Source: Sphingobium amiense | GTDB lineage: Bacteria; Pseudomonadota; Alphaproteobacteria; Sphingomonadales; Sphingomonadaceae | Assembly (NCBI RefSeq): GCF_003967075.1 | Contig: NZ_AP018668.1 | Location: 1-39,623 of the forward strand | DNA length: 39,623 nt | Reading direction: 5' to 3' | In this document: in pieces, positions 1-6,159 of the stretch | Numbering within the stretch: the first letter of the stretch is position 1 | Layout: the number at the start of each line of letters is the position of its first letter | Made by a program: the position numbers and the translations under genes | The notes under the pieces: generated by a model | Told to the model about the DNA's origin: nothing | What the model saw: the letters and a program-made list of their open reading frames with translations, nothing else | Database searches by the model: none

Positions 1-642
1 ATGATATTGGCAGTCGGAAACACCAAGGGCGGCGTCGGCAAGACCACGCTCGCCGTCAATCTCGCGGTCGCGCTGGCGCTCGCCGGCCGCGACCTGTTGC
101 TGGTCGATGGCGACGAGCAGGGCACCGCCCTCACCTTCACCCAGCTCCGCACCGAGCGATTGGGCGAGGCCGGCTATACCGCCGTCGCGCTCACCGGCGC
201 GGCGCTGCGCAGCCAGGTTCGCCAGCTCGCCGGCAAATATGACGACATCATCATCGACGTGGGCGGTCGCGACACCGGCTCGCTGCGCGCCGCGCTCACC
301 GTCGCCGATACGCTCTTGGTCCCGGTGCAGCCGCGCAGCTTCGACGTGTGGGCCTTGGATCAAGTCGCCGCGCTGGTCGCCGAGGCGCGCGAAATCAACG
401 ACGGGCTGCGCGCCGTCGCCATACTCAACGGCGCCGACGCGCAAGGGGCCGACAATGAGGCCGCCTTGGAGATGATCGGCGATATCGAGGGGATCGAGGT
501 GCTGCCTACGTCGATCGTGCGGCGCAAGGCGTTCCCGAACGCGGCGGCCGAGGGCAGGGCGATCCTTGAGCAGAGCCCGCGCGATCCCAAGGCGATCGAC
601 GAGCTGACGGCGCTAATCGCGGCCGTTTGTATATCACGATAA
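1..642 (+). CDS. parA: ParA-type plasmid partition ATPase
   Basis: Small Walker-type ParA (213 aa) that would drive plasmid segregation with the ribbon-helix-helix protein encoded just downstream. Visible motifs are the deviant Walker A KGGVGKTT (residues 9-16), the Walker A' aspartate in [10 protein letters not shown] (D36) and the Walker B-like [10 protein letters not shown] (about 82-91). There is no N-terminal helix-turn-helix extension, so it fits the short class Ib (ParF/ParA) group that works with a small RHH partner. The ATG is the first base of the window; if the molecule is circular, the last bases (gagtgaggg, then cgct) give it a good Shine-Dalgarno. Its 3' end carries one copy of an 11-bp repeat that also lies upstream of the gene. 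Confidence 0.93.
   Translation: MILAVGNTKGGVGKTTLAVNLAVALALAGRDLLLVDGDEQGTALTFTQLRTERLGEAGYTAVALTGAALRSQVRQLAGKYDDIIIDVGGRDTGSLRAALTVADTLLVPVQPRSFDVWALDQVAALVAEAREINDGLRAVAILNGADAQGADNEAALEMIGDIEGIEVLPTSIVRRKAFPNAAAEGRAILEQSPRDPKAIDELTALIAAVCISR
626..636 (+). repeat. 11-bp repeat TTTGTATATCA, copy 1 (par operator candidate)
   Basis: TTTGTATATCA lies at the 3' end of parA, 24 bp before the RHH start. An identical 11-mer is at 39556-39566, upstream of parA when the ends are joined. Two identical AT-rich 11-mers flanking parA in such a GC-rich sequence suggest an operator or parS element for the RHH protein (inference). Confidence 0.4.
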
Positions 643-659
643 TAGCGGAGTGCATGTCG

Positions 660-938
660 ATGGCTATCGCCCGTAAACCGAACAGCAAGCCCAGGGCACC
701 GGCGGCCGACGCGGCGGCCGACGCCTTCATCGCCGGCGCGGCGAAGCTGGCGGCCGTGCCGATCGCGGCGGCCGAGGAAGCGGGGGAGGGGGGCGAGCCG
801 CGCAAGTTGCCGGTGATGCTGCGCTTCGATCGCGCGCTTCTCGCCAAGGTCGATGCGGCCGCCAAGCGGCGCGGGATCAGCCGCAGCGCCTGGATACAGT
901 TCACCGTCAGCCGCGCGCTCGACGCCGGCGAGGGATAG
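660..938 (+). CDS. ribbon-helix-helix partition partner (ParB/ParG-like)
   Basis: Small basic protein of 92 aa with an Ala/Pro-rich flexible N-terminus and a C-terminal ribbon-helix-helix-like stretch (LPVMLRFDRALLAKVDAAAK, then RGISRSAWIQFTVSRAL). It lies 17 bp after parA, as expected for the centromere-binding partner and autorepressor of a class Ib partition cassette. The ATG at 660 is preferred because ggag at 647-650 sits 9 bases upstream; an ATG at 654 and a TTG at 627 inside parA are the alternatives. The family match is by motif only, so ParG/ParB-like is an inference. Confidence 0.75.
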   Translation: MAIARKPNSKPRAPAADAAADAFIAGAAKLAAVPIAAAEEAGEGGEPRKLPVMLRFDRALLAKVDAAAKRRGISRSAWIQFTVSRALDAGEG

Positions 939-954
939 GGCACGCCCGATCGGC

Positions 955-1377
955 TCAGCGCCGCAGCACCGGCTCTCCCGTTCGCGGGTTTGTCAAAGTG
1001 ACGTTTTCGAGCGCCTGGATTCGCCAAGCGCCGTCGCGACATGCAAGCACGGCCAGGATCAGCGTATCCACGTCGTGCGCGCCCGCCGGATGAGCTGGCC
1101 CGGTGCGGAGGCGGCTCCAAAAGTGAACGATCGCGACAGGCGGGCCGATGGGGGTCGCGTCGATCAGTTCGTTCTCAAGCGTCGAATCCCGGTAGATCGT
1201 CTCATGGATGGGTTGGTGGAGATCGATGATTTCGTCGACGCCGCGCACGTAGTGCCCGAAACGATTCACGAAGGCCGCGTCATCGTGAAACAAGCGCCCG
1301 AAGGCGGCCATGTCGTGCGCGTTCCAGGCGGACTGGAACGCTTCCGGCGCATCCTCTGGCTCGGCTAAATGTGTCAC
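955..1377 (-). CDS. SnoaL/DUF4440-like (SgcJ/EcaC-type) protein
   Basis: A 140-aa alpha+beta-barrel type protein of the NTF2/SnoaL group. The segments AFQSAWNAHDMAAFGRLFHD, FVNRFGHYVRGVDEI and the C-terminal VLACRDGAWRIQALENVT are typical of DUF4440/SgcJ-EcaC proteins. The function is unknown; such folds bind small molecules or catalyse simple isomerisations, and nothing here defines a substrate. The GTG at 1377 is chosen because GAGGA lies 5 bp upstream and family similarity starts just after it; the open frame runs further upstream into the rep 3' end without similarity. It is wedged between the partition genes and rep, facing the RHH gene tail to tail with a 16-bp gap. Confidence 0.72.
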   Translation of the reverse strand: MTHLAEPEDAPEAFQSAWNAHDMAAFGRLFHDDAAFVNRFGHYVRGVDEIIDLHQPIHETIYRDSTLENELIDATPIGPPVAIVHFWSRLRTGPAHPAGAHDVDTLILAVLACRDGAWRIQALENVTLTNPRTGEPVLRR

Positions 1378-1405
1378 GAGGTTCCTCGCTGTTGCGGTTG
1401 GCCGT

Positions 1406-1422
1406 CGGTGAGTTTTGGGGTA
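1406..1422 (-). repeat. outlying iteron copy near the rep stop codon
   Basis: The reverse complement of the origin iteron (TACCCCAAAACTCACCG) is present as an exact 17-bp copy between the rep stop and the SnoaL-like gene start. A shorter half copy (GGCTCACCG) follows and overlaps the rep stop. It lies about 1 kb from the main iteron array, so it could titrate Rep or let Rep control the neighbouring gene. Confidence 0.8.
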
Positions 1423-1427
1423 GGGGC

Positions 1428-2303
1428 TCACCGTTCGGCGGCGGGCAGGCTGAAATCCACCAGCACCGGCATTTCGGGGATGCCGCCGCGCAGCTTGGCG
1501 CGGCGGACGATGCTGTGCTGGTCTATCAGGTTTTGCGCGTCGCGCCGGCCGCTCGACGTTTTGGGCAGCCACATCATCGACACGCGCTCGACCTTGCGGC
1601 CCTTCTTGATCGGCGTGAACTCAACATAGAAGGGGCAGAGCTTGTTGATTTCCTCCTGCGCGACCTTGAGGCAGTATTTGTTGAGATCGGCGAAGCGTTC
1701 GAGCTTACCATCGGGGACGTTGAGCAGGCCGCGCAGCTCGGCGATCGTGAACTCTTCGGATTGCTTGTATTCGAGGCCGATACGGCGCTCGATCATTTCA
1801 TAGAGACACAGGGCATATTTCGACTCGAAGCAATACATCACCTGCGTCTTTAGCCGAGCATAAACCTCGCTGTTGCGCAGTATCTCGATCAGCTCCTCGG
1901 GGATGCGGTAATGCAGGAAGCCGTCCTTTTCGAGGCTTTCGTCGCTGGGGCCGAGGAGCTGGACGCGGCGCTTGAAGCTCTTGTTGCCCTTGCGGATGGT
2001 GACGATCGCGATCGTGCCCATCAGGCGCAGCAGCGAGCTTTCGATGCGCTCATTGCCCTGGTGCGTGCCCTTAAGCGCCGATTTGGCGATGCGATGAATC
2101 ACCGGCTCGCCGATCCGATCCCAGGCATTGGCGATCAGCAGGTTGTAGATGCGCCGATCGGCGAGGGTGAGGGGGGATAGCTCGACGATATCGACCAGCT
2201 CGCCAGGCTTGACGATTTCGCCGTAATTGGCGGGATCGAACGGGTTGCCGCGACCGCGCTGCGTCAATGTTCGAGCAGTTTCGGCCAAGGCAGCTTGCGT
2301 CAT
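1428..2303 (-). CDS. repA: Rep_3-family plasmid replication initiator
   Basis: A 291-aa initiator expected to bind the iterons immediately upstream and open the origin. The sequence has the two-winged-helix organisation of Rep_3/RepA proteins. The first domain includes LADRRIYNLLIANAWD and RIESSLLRLMGTIA. The second includes VYARLKTQVMYCFESKYALCL followed by YEMIERRIGLEY, FTIAELRGLLNVPDGKLERF and LNKYCLKVAQEEINKL. The ATG at 2303 has ggaag 7-8 bp upstream. It is transcribed away from the iterons, and its promoter region carries partial iteron half-sites, a layout typical of autoregulated iteron plasmids. The symbol is generic. Confidence 0.9.
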   Translation of the reverse strand: MTQAALAETARTLTQRGRGNPFDPANYGEIVKPGELVDIVELSPLTLADRRIYNLLIANAWDRIGEPVIHRIAKSALKGTHQGNERIESSLLRLMGTIAIVTIRKGNKSFKRRVQLLGPSDESLEKDGFLHYRIPEELIEILRNSEVYARLKTQVMYCFESKYALCLYEMIERRIGLEYKQSEEFTIAELRGLLNVPDGKLERFADLNKYCLKVAQEEINKLCPFYVEFTPIKKGRKVERVSMMWLPKTSSGRRDAQNLIDQHSIVRRAKLRGGIPEMPVLVDFSLPAAER

Positions 2304-2315
2304 GCGATCACTTCC

Positions 2316-2367
2316 AACGGTGAGGAGACTCTTTCCATCGGCTCACCCTAGTGACGAACGGTGAGTT
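2316..2367. promoter_or_regulatory. rep operator region with iteron half-sites
   Basis: Three short copies of the iteron core flank the rep start. AACGGTGAG lies at 2316-2324. GGCTCACC at 2340-2347 and AACGGTGAGTT at 2357-2367 form an inverted pair. In iteron plasmids the initiator dimer represses its own gene at inverted half-iterons, so this is the expected operator; the assignment is by analogy. Confidence 0.6.
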
Positions 2368-2407
2368 ATGCAAATCGTCCAGCTCGCCGGTCGCCAGTTG
2401 AGGGGGC

Positions 2408-2661
2408 TACCCCAAAACTCACCGTCTCGATCGGGCATACCCCAAAGCTCACCCGACTCTGCCCCAACACTCACCGTAACCGACCCCAAAGCTCACTTTT
2501 GGCTACCCCAAATCTCACGCGACTCGACCCCAACACTCACTTTTAGAGGTCATTTTCCTTGGTTTTCTGCGGGTTTGCCCACCCCTGAATCTTGAATCTA
2601 AGAAGAATCTTTGAATCAGAATGCGAACAGTGAGTTTTGGGGTAACCCTGCCTGTGGATAA
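2408..2661. other. origin of replication (oriV): iterons, AT-rich repeats, DnaA box
   Basis: Six direct iterons with consensus near TACCCCAAAACTCACCG have their CCCC cores at 2410, 2440, 2462, 2484, 2506 and 2528. The last five are spaced exactly 22 bp, about two helical turns, so Rep would load on one face of the DNA. An AT-rich stretch at 2587-2622 with two related repeats (gaatcttgaatcta, gaatctttgaatca) could be the unwinding element. An inverted iteron copy lies at 2629-2644 and a perfect DnaA box (TGTGGATAA, the complement of TTATCCACA) at 2653-2661. All parts of a theta iteron origin are present next to rep. Confidence 0.9.
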
Positions 2662-2713
2662 CTCCGCGCTTGCGGCCAGGCCGACCCGAAGAACAAGAAA
2701 AGCACCGCCTCTT

Positions 2714-2815
2714 GGGGCTTCGCCCCGCCGGCTCGCGGCCTTCGGCCGCCCCGGATCGCTAAAGCGATCCTCCCACCCGGCATCCCCATGATGAGCCGGC
2801 TTCGCCGGCACGCTT
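2714..2815. repeat. row of four perfect hairpins beside oriV
   Basis: Four perfect inverted repeats follow each other: GGGGC-TTC-GCCCC (2714-2726), GCGGCC-TTC-GGCCGC (2735-2749), GGATCGCT-AA-AGCGATCC (2753-2770) and GCCGGC-TTC-GCCGGC (2795-2809). Three share a TTC loop. The last is followed by cgcttttt, which resembles a rightward terminator. A role in single-strand initiation, in insulating the origin or in termination is possible; none is shown. Confidence 0.7.
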
Positions 2816-3480
2816 TTTGATAGAGTAAGATGATTTAAACACTACACTTCTATCGCAACCACAACGCCACCGGCACCGTCGCAATTGGCTTTCCAGAAAA
2901 GCCAGGCGGATAGGGCGGCGATCCATCCGAGAGGCAGGGCAGGCGGAAACGTCGCCACAGGCGCGATTTCCGGGCCGCTGAACTGCATTTCGATCATTTG
3001 GCATGGTTGAGAGGGTCGAGCCGCCTATACCGCTCTACGGGCTTCCCAGGCGGCCTGTTTTCTGAATGCTAGATCCTCGCCAATCACCCGTCGCGCGGAC
3101 AATCGAGACCGGCTATTATGGATCGGCCCAACGGCACGATCGCGGCCGGACCCGCCGTGGCTGCTAACGCGGCGGGTCCAACCGGCCGCTACCGCACGGA
3201 TCAGCGCCGCCGCGCACGCATTGGCCGCCTTTGCCTTGTCCGCTCGATAACAGATCGTCGAGGTATGCCCACCGCTCTGAGAGCGAACGGTGAGTCCATA
3301 CCCCAAAACTCACCGGTGGCCCGCAGCGGCGCGCCAATGCGCGCCATAATATGAAGATGGGCGGACGATGCTTCACGAATGTAAGCGAAACGCTATACAG
3401 ATGCTATCCGTAAGATAGCGGCTGTTGCAACGGGTCCGACATTCCCACTTTAAGATCGCGGTGTGTGACTTCGTGCTTTG
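2816..3480. other. no confident gene between oriV and traG
   Basis: The stretch holds only short open frames without recognisable domains. The longest leftward one (3025-3306) begins with TTG on top of an iteron and has low-complexity Arg/Ala content. Visible elements are an iteron pair at 3287-3315 and a small inverted repeat GCTATC-cgtaa-GATAGC at 3403-3419 downstream of traG, possibly a weak terminator. The base composition is less GC-rich in 2815-2860 and 3360-3430. Confidence 0.5.
3287..3315. repeat. inverted iteron pair outside the origin
   Basis: A half iteron AACGGTGAG (3287-3295) faces a full copy of TACCCCAAAACTCACCG (3299-3315). The pair is about 750 bp from the main array. The geometry repeats that of the rep operator, so it may mark a second Rep binding site, a handcuffing site or the relic of a promoter. 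Confidence 0.7.
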
Positions 3481-3489
3481 GGGGACCGT

Positions 3490-5148
3490 TCAGGCGGGAT
3501 CGAATTTCCCGGCGAACTCTCGATCGGCATAGTAGCGCAGCTTGCTCGCGATGATCGGCCGCTGTCCGGCGAGGAACAGCAATTCGAGGTTCGCCGGCAT
3601 GGCGCGGACTTCATCGGGGGTGAGCAGGGCGCGCCCCACATGCTGGGTTCCGAACGACAGGCCGGTTTCCTCCGCATCGAGCGCGCGGCTCATCGTCTCG
3701 AACACGACCGTCTCCTGGCCGAGCAGATCGGAGACGAGCCTCGCGCTGTCGTGATCGTTCACCCCGAACACCTGAAGGACGCCGGCGTTGGAGAGGAAGG
3801 TGCCGGCGCGGCGTTCATAGGTGGCGCGGAGCTGATGCACGTCCTGCAGGATCGGCCAGAGTTGGACGCCGTAGCCCGCCATCAGGCCCATCGCGCGCTC
3901 GACCGGATCGAGACGCCCGAGCGCGGCGAACTCATCGAGCAGGAACAGCACCGGACGGGCAGGGGCCACGCCGGCGCGGGCCAGATCGGTCAATCCTTGT
4001 GCGATCATCAGGCGCAGCCAGCGGGCATAGGTGGCGAGGCGATCGGGCGGCAGGACGAGGTAGATGCTCGCCGGCGAGGCTTTCAGATCGGCGAAGGCAA
4101 AATCCGAGCGGTCCAGCACCGCTGTCATGCGCGGGGAATCGAGAAAATGGGTGTGGCGCTGCGCGGCCGACAGCACGCCGGCGGCTTCGCGATCGGACTT
4201 GCCCAGGTGGCGGTTGGCGGCGCGCGCGGCGAGGCCGCCTTGCGCCTGCATCGTTTCGAGCATAGCCGCGAAGGCGGCCGGGGCCAGGGTGAGCCGATCG
4301 CGCAGCGTGGCGAGGGTGCGCGTCGCGGGCGGCTCGGTCGTGGCGATCGACAGGATGATGCCTGCGATCAGCGCCTTGGCTTCCTCGTTCCAATGCGCCT
4401 CGCCGGCCTCGCCGGGGGCGTCATAGACCAGCGCGTCGGCGAGCGTCATGGCGTCGTCGGCGAGATCGAGGCCGGCAGGGTCGAGGCGATCGAGCGGGTT
4501 GAACGCGGCTGAGGGCAGCTCGGTGACGCCGAACGGGTCGAGGACGTGGACCGGGCCGAACCTGGCGCGCTGGCGGGCGGTGACGCGGGCGTTCTCGCCC
4601 TTGGGGTCGATGCAGACGACCGGGCCGGGATAGTCGATGAGGTTGGGAATGATGGTGCCGACGCCCTTGCCGGTGCGCGTCGGCGCGATCGTCAGCAGAT
4701 GGGCGGGGCCGGCGTAGCGCAGCAGCTTGCCCGATTTGCGGTCGCGGCCGATCAGCAGGCCCTCGCTTTGGGCCAGGGGCCGGGCTTCCGCGTCGGTGGC
4801 GAAGCGGGCCGAGCCGTGGGTGGCGTCGCCTTCCGGGCCGCCATATTTGAGGATCAGCGGTTGGAAGAGGGCGCGCAGGCCCGCGAGGATGATGACCAGG
4901 AAGGTGAGCATCATCACGATTTGGTAGAGGTTGGAATCGCGGGGCAAGCCGAGCAGCGCGTGCAGCATGAATTGCATGCCGCCGGCGAGCACGATGCCGA
5001 CGATCAGGAACAGGATCGCGACCCGGAACAGATGGCGGATGAGCGCGATCGGGCTGAGGGTCAGCGCCGTGATCGCCCAAATCGGATTCTGGCGCGATAT
5101 GCGGGCGAGGTTGCGGATCGCGCGGCCGAGCTGGCGCAGCCACTCCAT
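3490..5148 (-). CDS. traG: VirD4/TraG-type conjugative coupling protein
   Basis: A 552-aa membrane ATPase that would deliver the relaxase-DNA complex to a type IV secretion channel. Two N-terminal membrane segments are visible (about residues 39-63 and 74-95). They are followed by the NTPase domain with Walker A APTRTGKG (155-162), VVCIDPKGEN (about 177-186) and Walker B LFLLDEFAALG (401-411). Length and order fit TraG/VirD4, though it is shorter than Ti TraG. The ATG at 5148 is 2 bp past the stop of the preceding small gene, so it ends a tightly coupled traC-traD-orf-traG operon. Because no mating channel genes occur here, it must rely on a channel supplied elsewhere, if it is active. Confidence 0.93.
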   Translation of the reverse strand: MEWLRQLGRAIRNLARISRQNPIWAITALTLSPIALIRHLFRVAILFLIVGIVLAGGMQFMLHALLGLPRDSNLYQIVMMLTFLVIILAGLRALFQPLILKYGGPEGDATHGSARFATDAEARPLAQSEGLLIGRDRKSGKLLRYAGPAHLLTIAPTRTGKGVGTIIPNLIDYPGPVVCIDPKGENARVTARQRARFGPVHVLDPFGVTELPSAAFNPLDRLDPAGLDLADDAMTLADALVYDAPGEAGEAHWNEEAKALIAGIILSIATTEPPATRTLATLRDRLTLAPAAFAAMLETMQAQGGLAARAANRHLGKSDREAAGVLSAAQRHTHFLDSPRMTAVLDRSDFAFADLKASPASIYLVLPPDRLATYARWLRLMIAQGLTDLARAGVAPARPVLFLLDEFAALGRLDPVERAMGLMAGYGVQLWPILQDVHQLRATYERRAGTFLSNAGVLQVFGVNDHDSARLVSDLLGQETVVFETMSRALDAEETGLSFGTQHVGRALLTPDEVRAMPANLELLFLAGQRPIIASKLRYYADREFAGKFDPA

Positions 5149-5150
5149 CG

Positions 5151-5432
5151 TCAGGCCCTCCCGATCGGCGAGATGGCCAGCGCCGGATCGGCGTCGGGAT
5201 GGTCGAGCAGCTTGAGAACGATCGCGGTGGCGAGGGGAGGGGGCACGGCCTCATCGCGCAGCATGTCGAACAGGGCTTCCTCATCGGGCGTCAGCGCCAT
5301 GCCCTCGATCGCGAGATTGGCGCGCGCGTCGGCATCGTCCTCGCGCCATAGGGCGACTTCGACCAGGCTCCCGCGCCTGAACTTGAGCGCGCGGACCTGG
5401 CGGCGGATCGACTCGACATCGAGCGTGGTCAT
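5151..5432 (-). CDS. small tra-operon protein of unknown function
   Basis: A 93-aa acidic protein (starting MTTLDVESIRRQV) without a domain I recognise; it is rich in Leu/Ala and likely helical. It lies between traD and traG. Its ATG overlaps the traD stop in an ATGA, and its stop is 2 bp before traG, so it is translated with the transfer genes. In Ti plasmids traD is followed directly by traG, so this is an extra member. A role as a coupling-protein accessory is only a guess. Confidence 0.75.
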   Translation of the reverse strand: MTTLDVESIRRQVRALKFRRGSLVEVALWREDDADARANLAIEGMALTPDEEALFDMLRDEAVPPPLATAIVLKLLDHPDADPALAISPIGRA

Positions 5433-5647
5433 GGTGCGTCCTTCCCTTCCGCTTCCGCGTCGAACGCGCGACGGCCGCGCCGCTTCCAGAGTGCGAGCGC
5501 GTTGCCATCCTCGCGCGCCTTCGCCGCCGCTTCGAGCAGCGCGCCGTAGAGGGTGGCGCGATCGTCGTCGGCGAGATCGACGAGGCCCGCCTTTTGCACC
5601 AGGCCGCCCAGCTCGATCAAATGGCGGGTGCGTTCGCGTCGGGCCAC
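5429..5647 (-). CDS. traD: TraD-type conjugal transfer protein
   Basis: A 72-aa basic protein matching the small Ti-type TraD in size and in the motif RTRHLIELGGLVQKAGLVDL. The GTG at 5647 is chosen because AGAGGA lies 6 bp upstream and the family similarity begins right there; an open frame continues upstream without any ATG until 5872. It sits 37 bp after traC and its TGA overlaps the next ATG. In Ti plasmids TraD is an accessory of DNA processing, of uncertain molecular role. Confidence 0.82.
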   Translation of the reverse strand: MARRERTRHLIELGGLVQKAGLVDLADDDRATLYGALLEAAAKAREDGNALALWKRRGRRAFDAEAEGKDAP

Positions 5648-5684
5648 GACCCATCCTCTCGTATCGGTGCGGCGCTGCCCGGCC

Positions 5685-5987
5685 TCAGCCCTGCGAACCG
5701 CCTGCGCCAGCTTCGCTTGGCTCCCTGTCGTCGCTCGCAGCGCCGCGCCCACCTTTGCGCCCACGCCTTTGAAAGAAGGCGACGCCCTTTGCGCGCCATA
5801 CCTCCTTTGCTTCGACGTTGGCTTCGACAGCGGCGATGAGCGCACCCGCCAGCGTCTCGATATCGAGCGCATCGGCCCCGGTCGCGGTCACCAGCTCGCC
5901 GAGCTGCTGGACCTTGCGCGCCTTGAGCGCCTTGGCCTTGTCAACCAGCGCCCGCAGCTCCGCGTCATAGTCGCGCGTCTTTCGCAT
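5685..5987 (-). CDS. traC: TraC-type relaxosome accessory protein
   Basis: A 100-aa highly charged protein starting MRKTRDYDAELR, with a Lys/Arg-rich helix (LVDKAKALKARKVQQLGELV) and a basic C-terminus (RRGRKGGRGAASDDREPSEA). Position, size and helix pattern fit the Ti-type TraC, a relaxosome accessory encoded next to oriT. The ATG at 5987 has a strong GGGAGAG upstream; an in-frame ATG at 6029 has no such site. It is the first gene of the leftward tra operon and is transcribed away from oriT. Confidence 0.75.
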   Translation of the reverse strand: MRKTRDYDAELRALVDKAKALKARKVQQLGELVTATGADALDIETLAGALIAAVEANVEAKEVWRAKGVAFFQRRGRKGGRGAASDDREPSEAGAGGSQG

Positions 5988-6099
5988 ATTCTCTCCCTCG
6001 CGCCCGAAATGAAAGCCGCAGCCTAGCACGATCGCACGCGCGAGGAACGCCCCGAAGCAAGAAATGCGGCGAAGTCAATCACGCGAACGGATGAGAGTG

Positions 6100-6136
6100 T
6101 GAGTGCGCGCTTATACGTCGTTGCCGACGTGCGCTT
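6100..6136. other. origin of transfer (oriT), Ti/MOBQ-like
   Basis: Between the divergent traC and traA starts lies an inverted repeat ACGTCG-TTGC-CGACGT (6115-6130) preceded by GTGCGCGCTTAT and followed by GCGC. The block GCGCTTATACGTCG closely resembles the Ti-plasmid oriT block GCGCAATTATACGTCG as I recall it, and the position between traC and traA is the same. The nick probably lies in or beside the GTGCGCGC part; the exact base is not shown. Confidence 0.8.
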
Positions 6137-6159
6137 GAGAAGGCAGTATAGCGGCCGTC

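Noticed and set aside
627..659. Upstream TTG start for the RHH partition gene
   Set aside because: It would overlap parA and has no ribosome site; ATG 660 has ggag at 9 bp.
2408..2542. Regular direct repeats considered as a CRISPR array
   Set aside because: Repeats are about 17 bp with 5-bp gaps (22-bp period), next to rep and a DnaA box; these are iterons, and no cas gene is present.
3025..3306. Possible leftward 93-codon gene upstream of traG
   Set aside because: Starts with TTG on an iteron, has no Shine-Dalgarno and no family resemblance; kept as non-coding.
3478..4512. Long rightward open frame of 344 codons
   Set aside because: Antisense to traG, low-complexity Arg/Glu/Gly content caused by GC-rich codon bias; no domain.
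4546..5772. Rightward open frame of 408 codons
   Set aside because: Antisense to the traG-traD operon; no recognisable protein, and the opposite strand explains the region fully.
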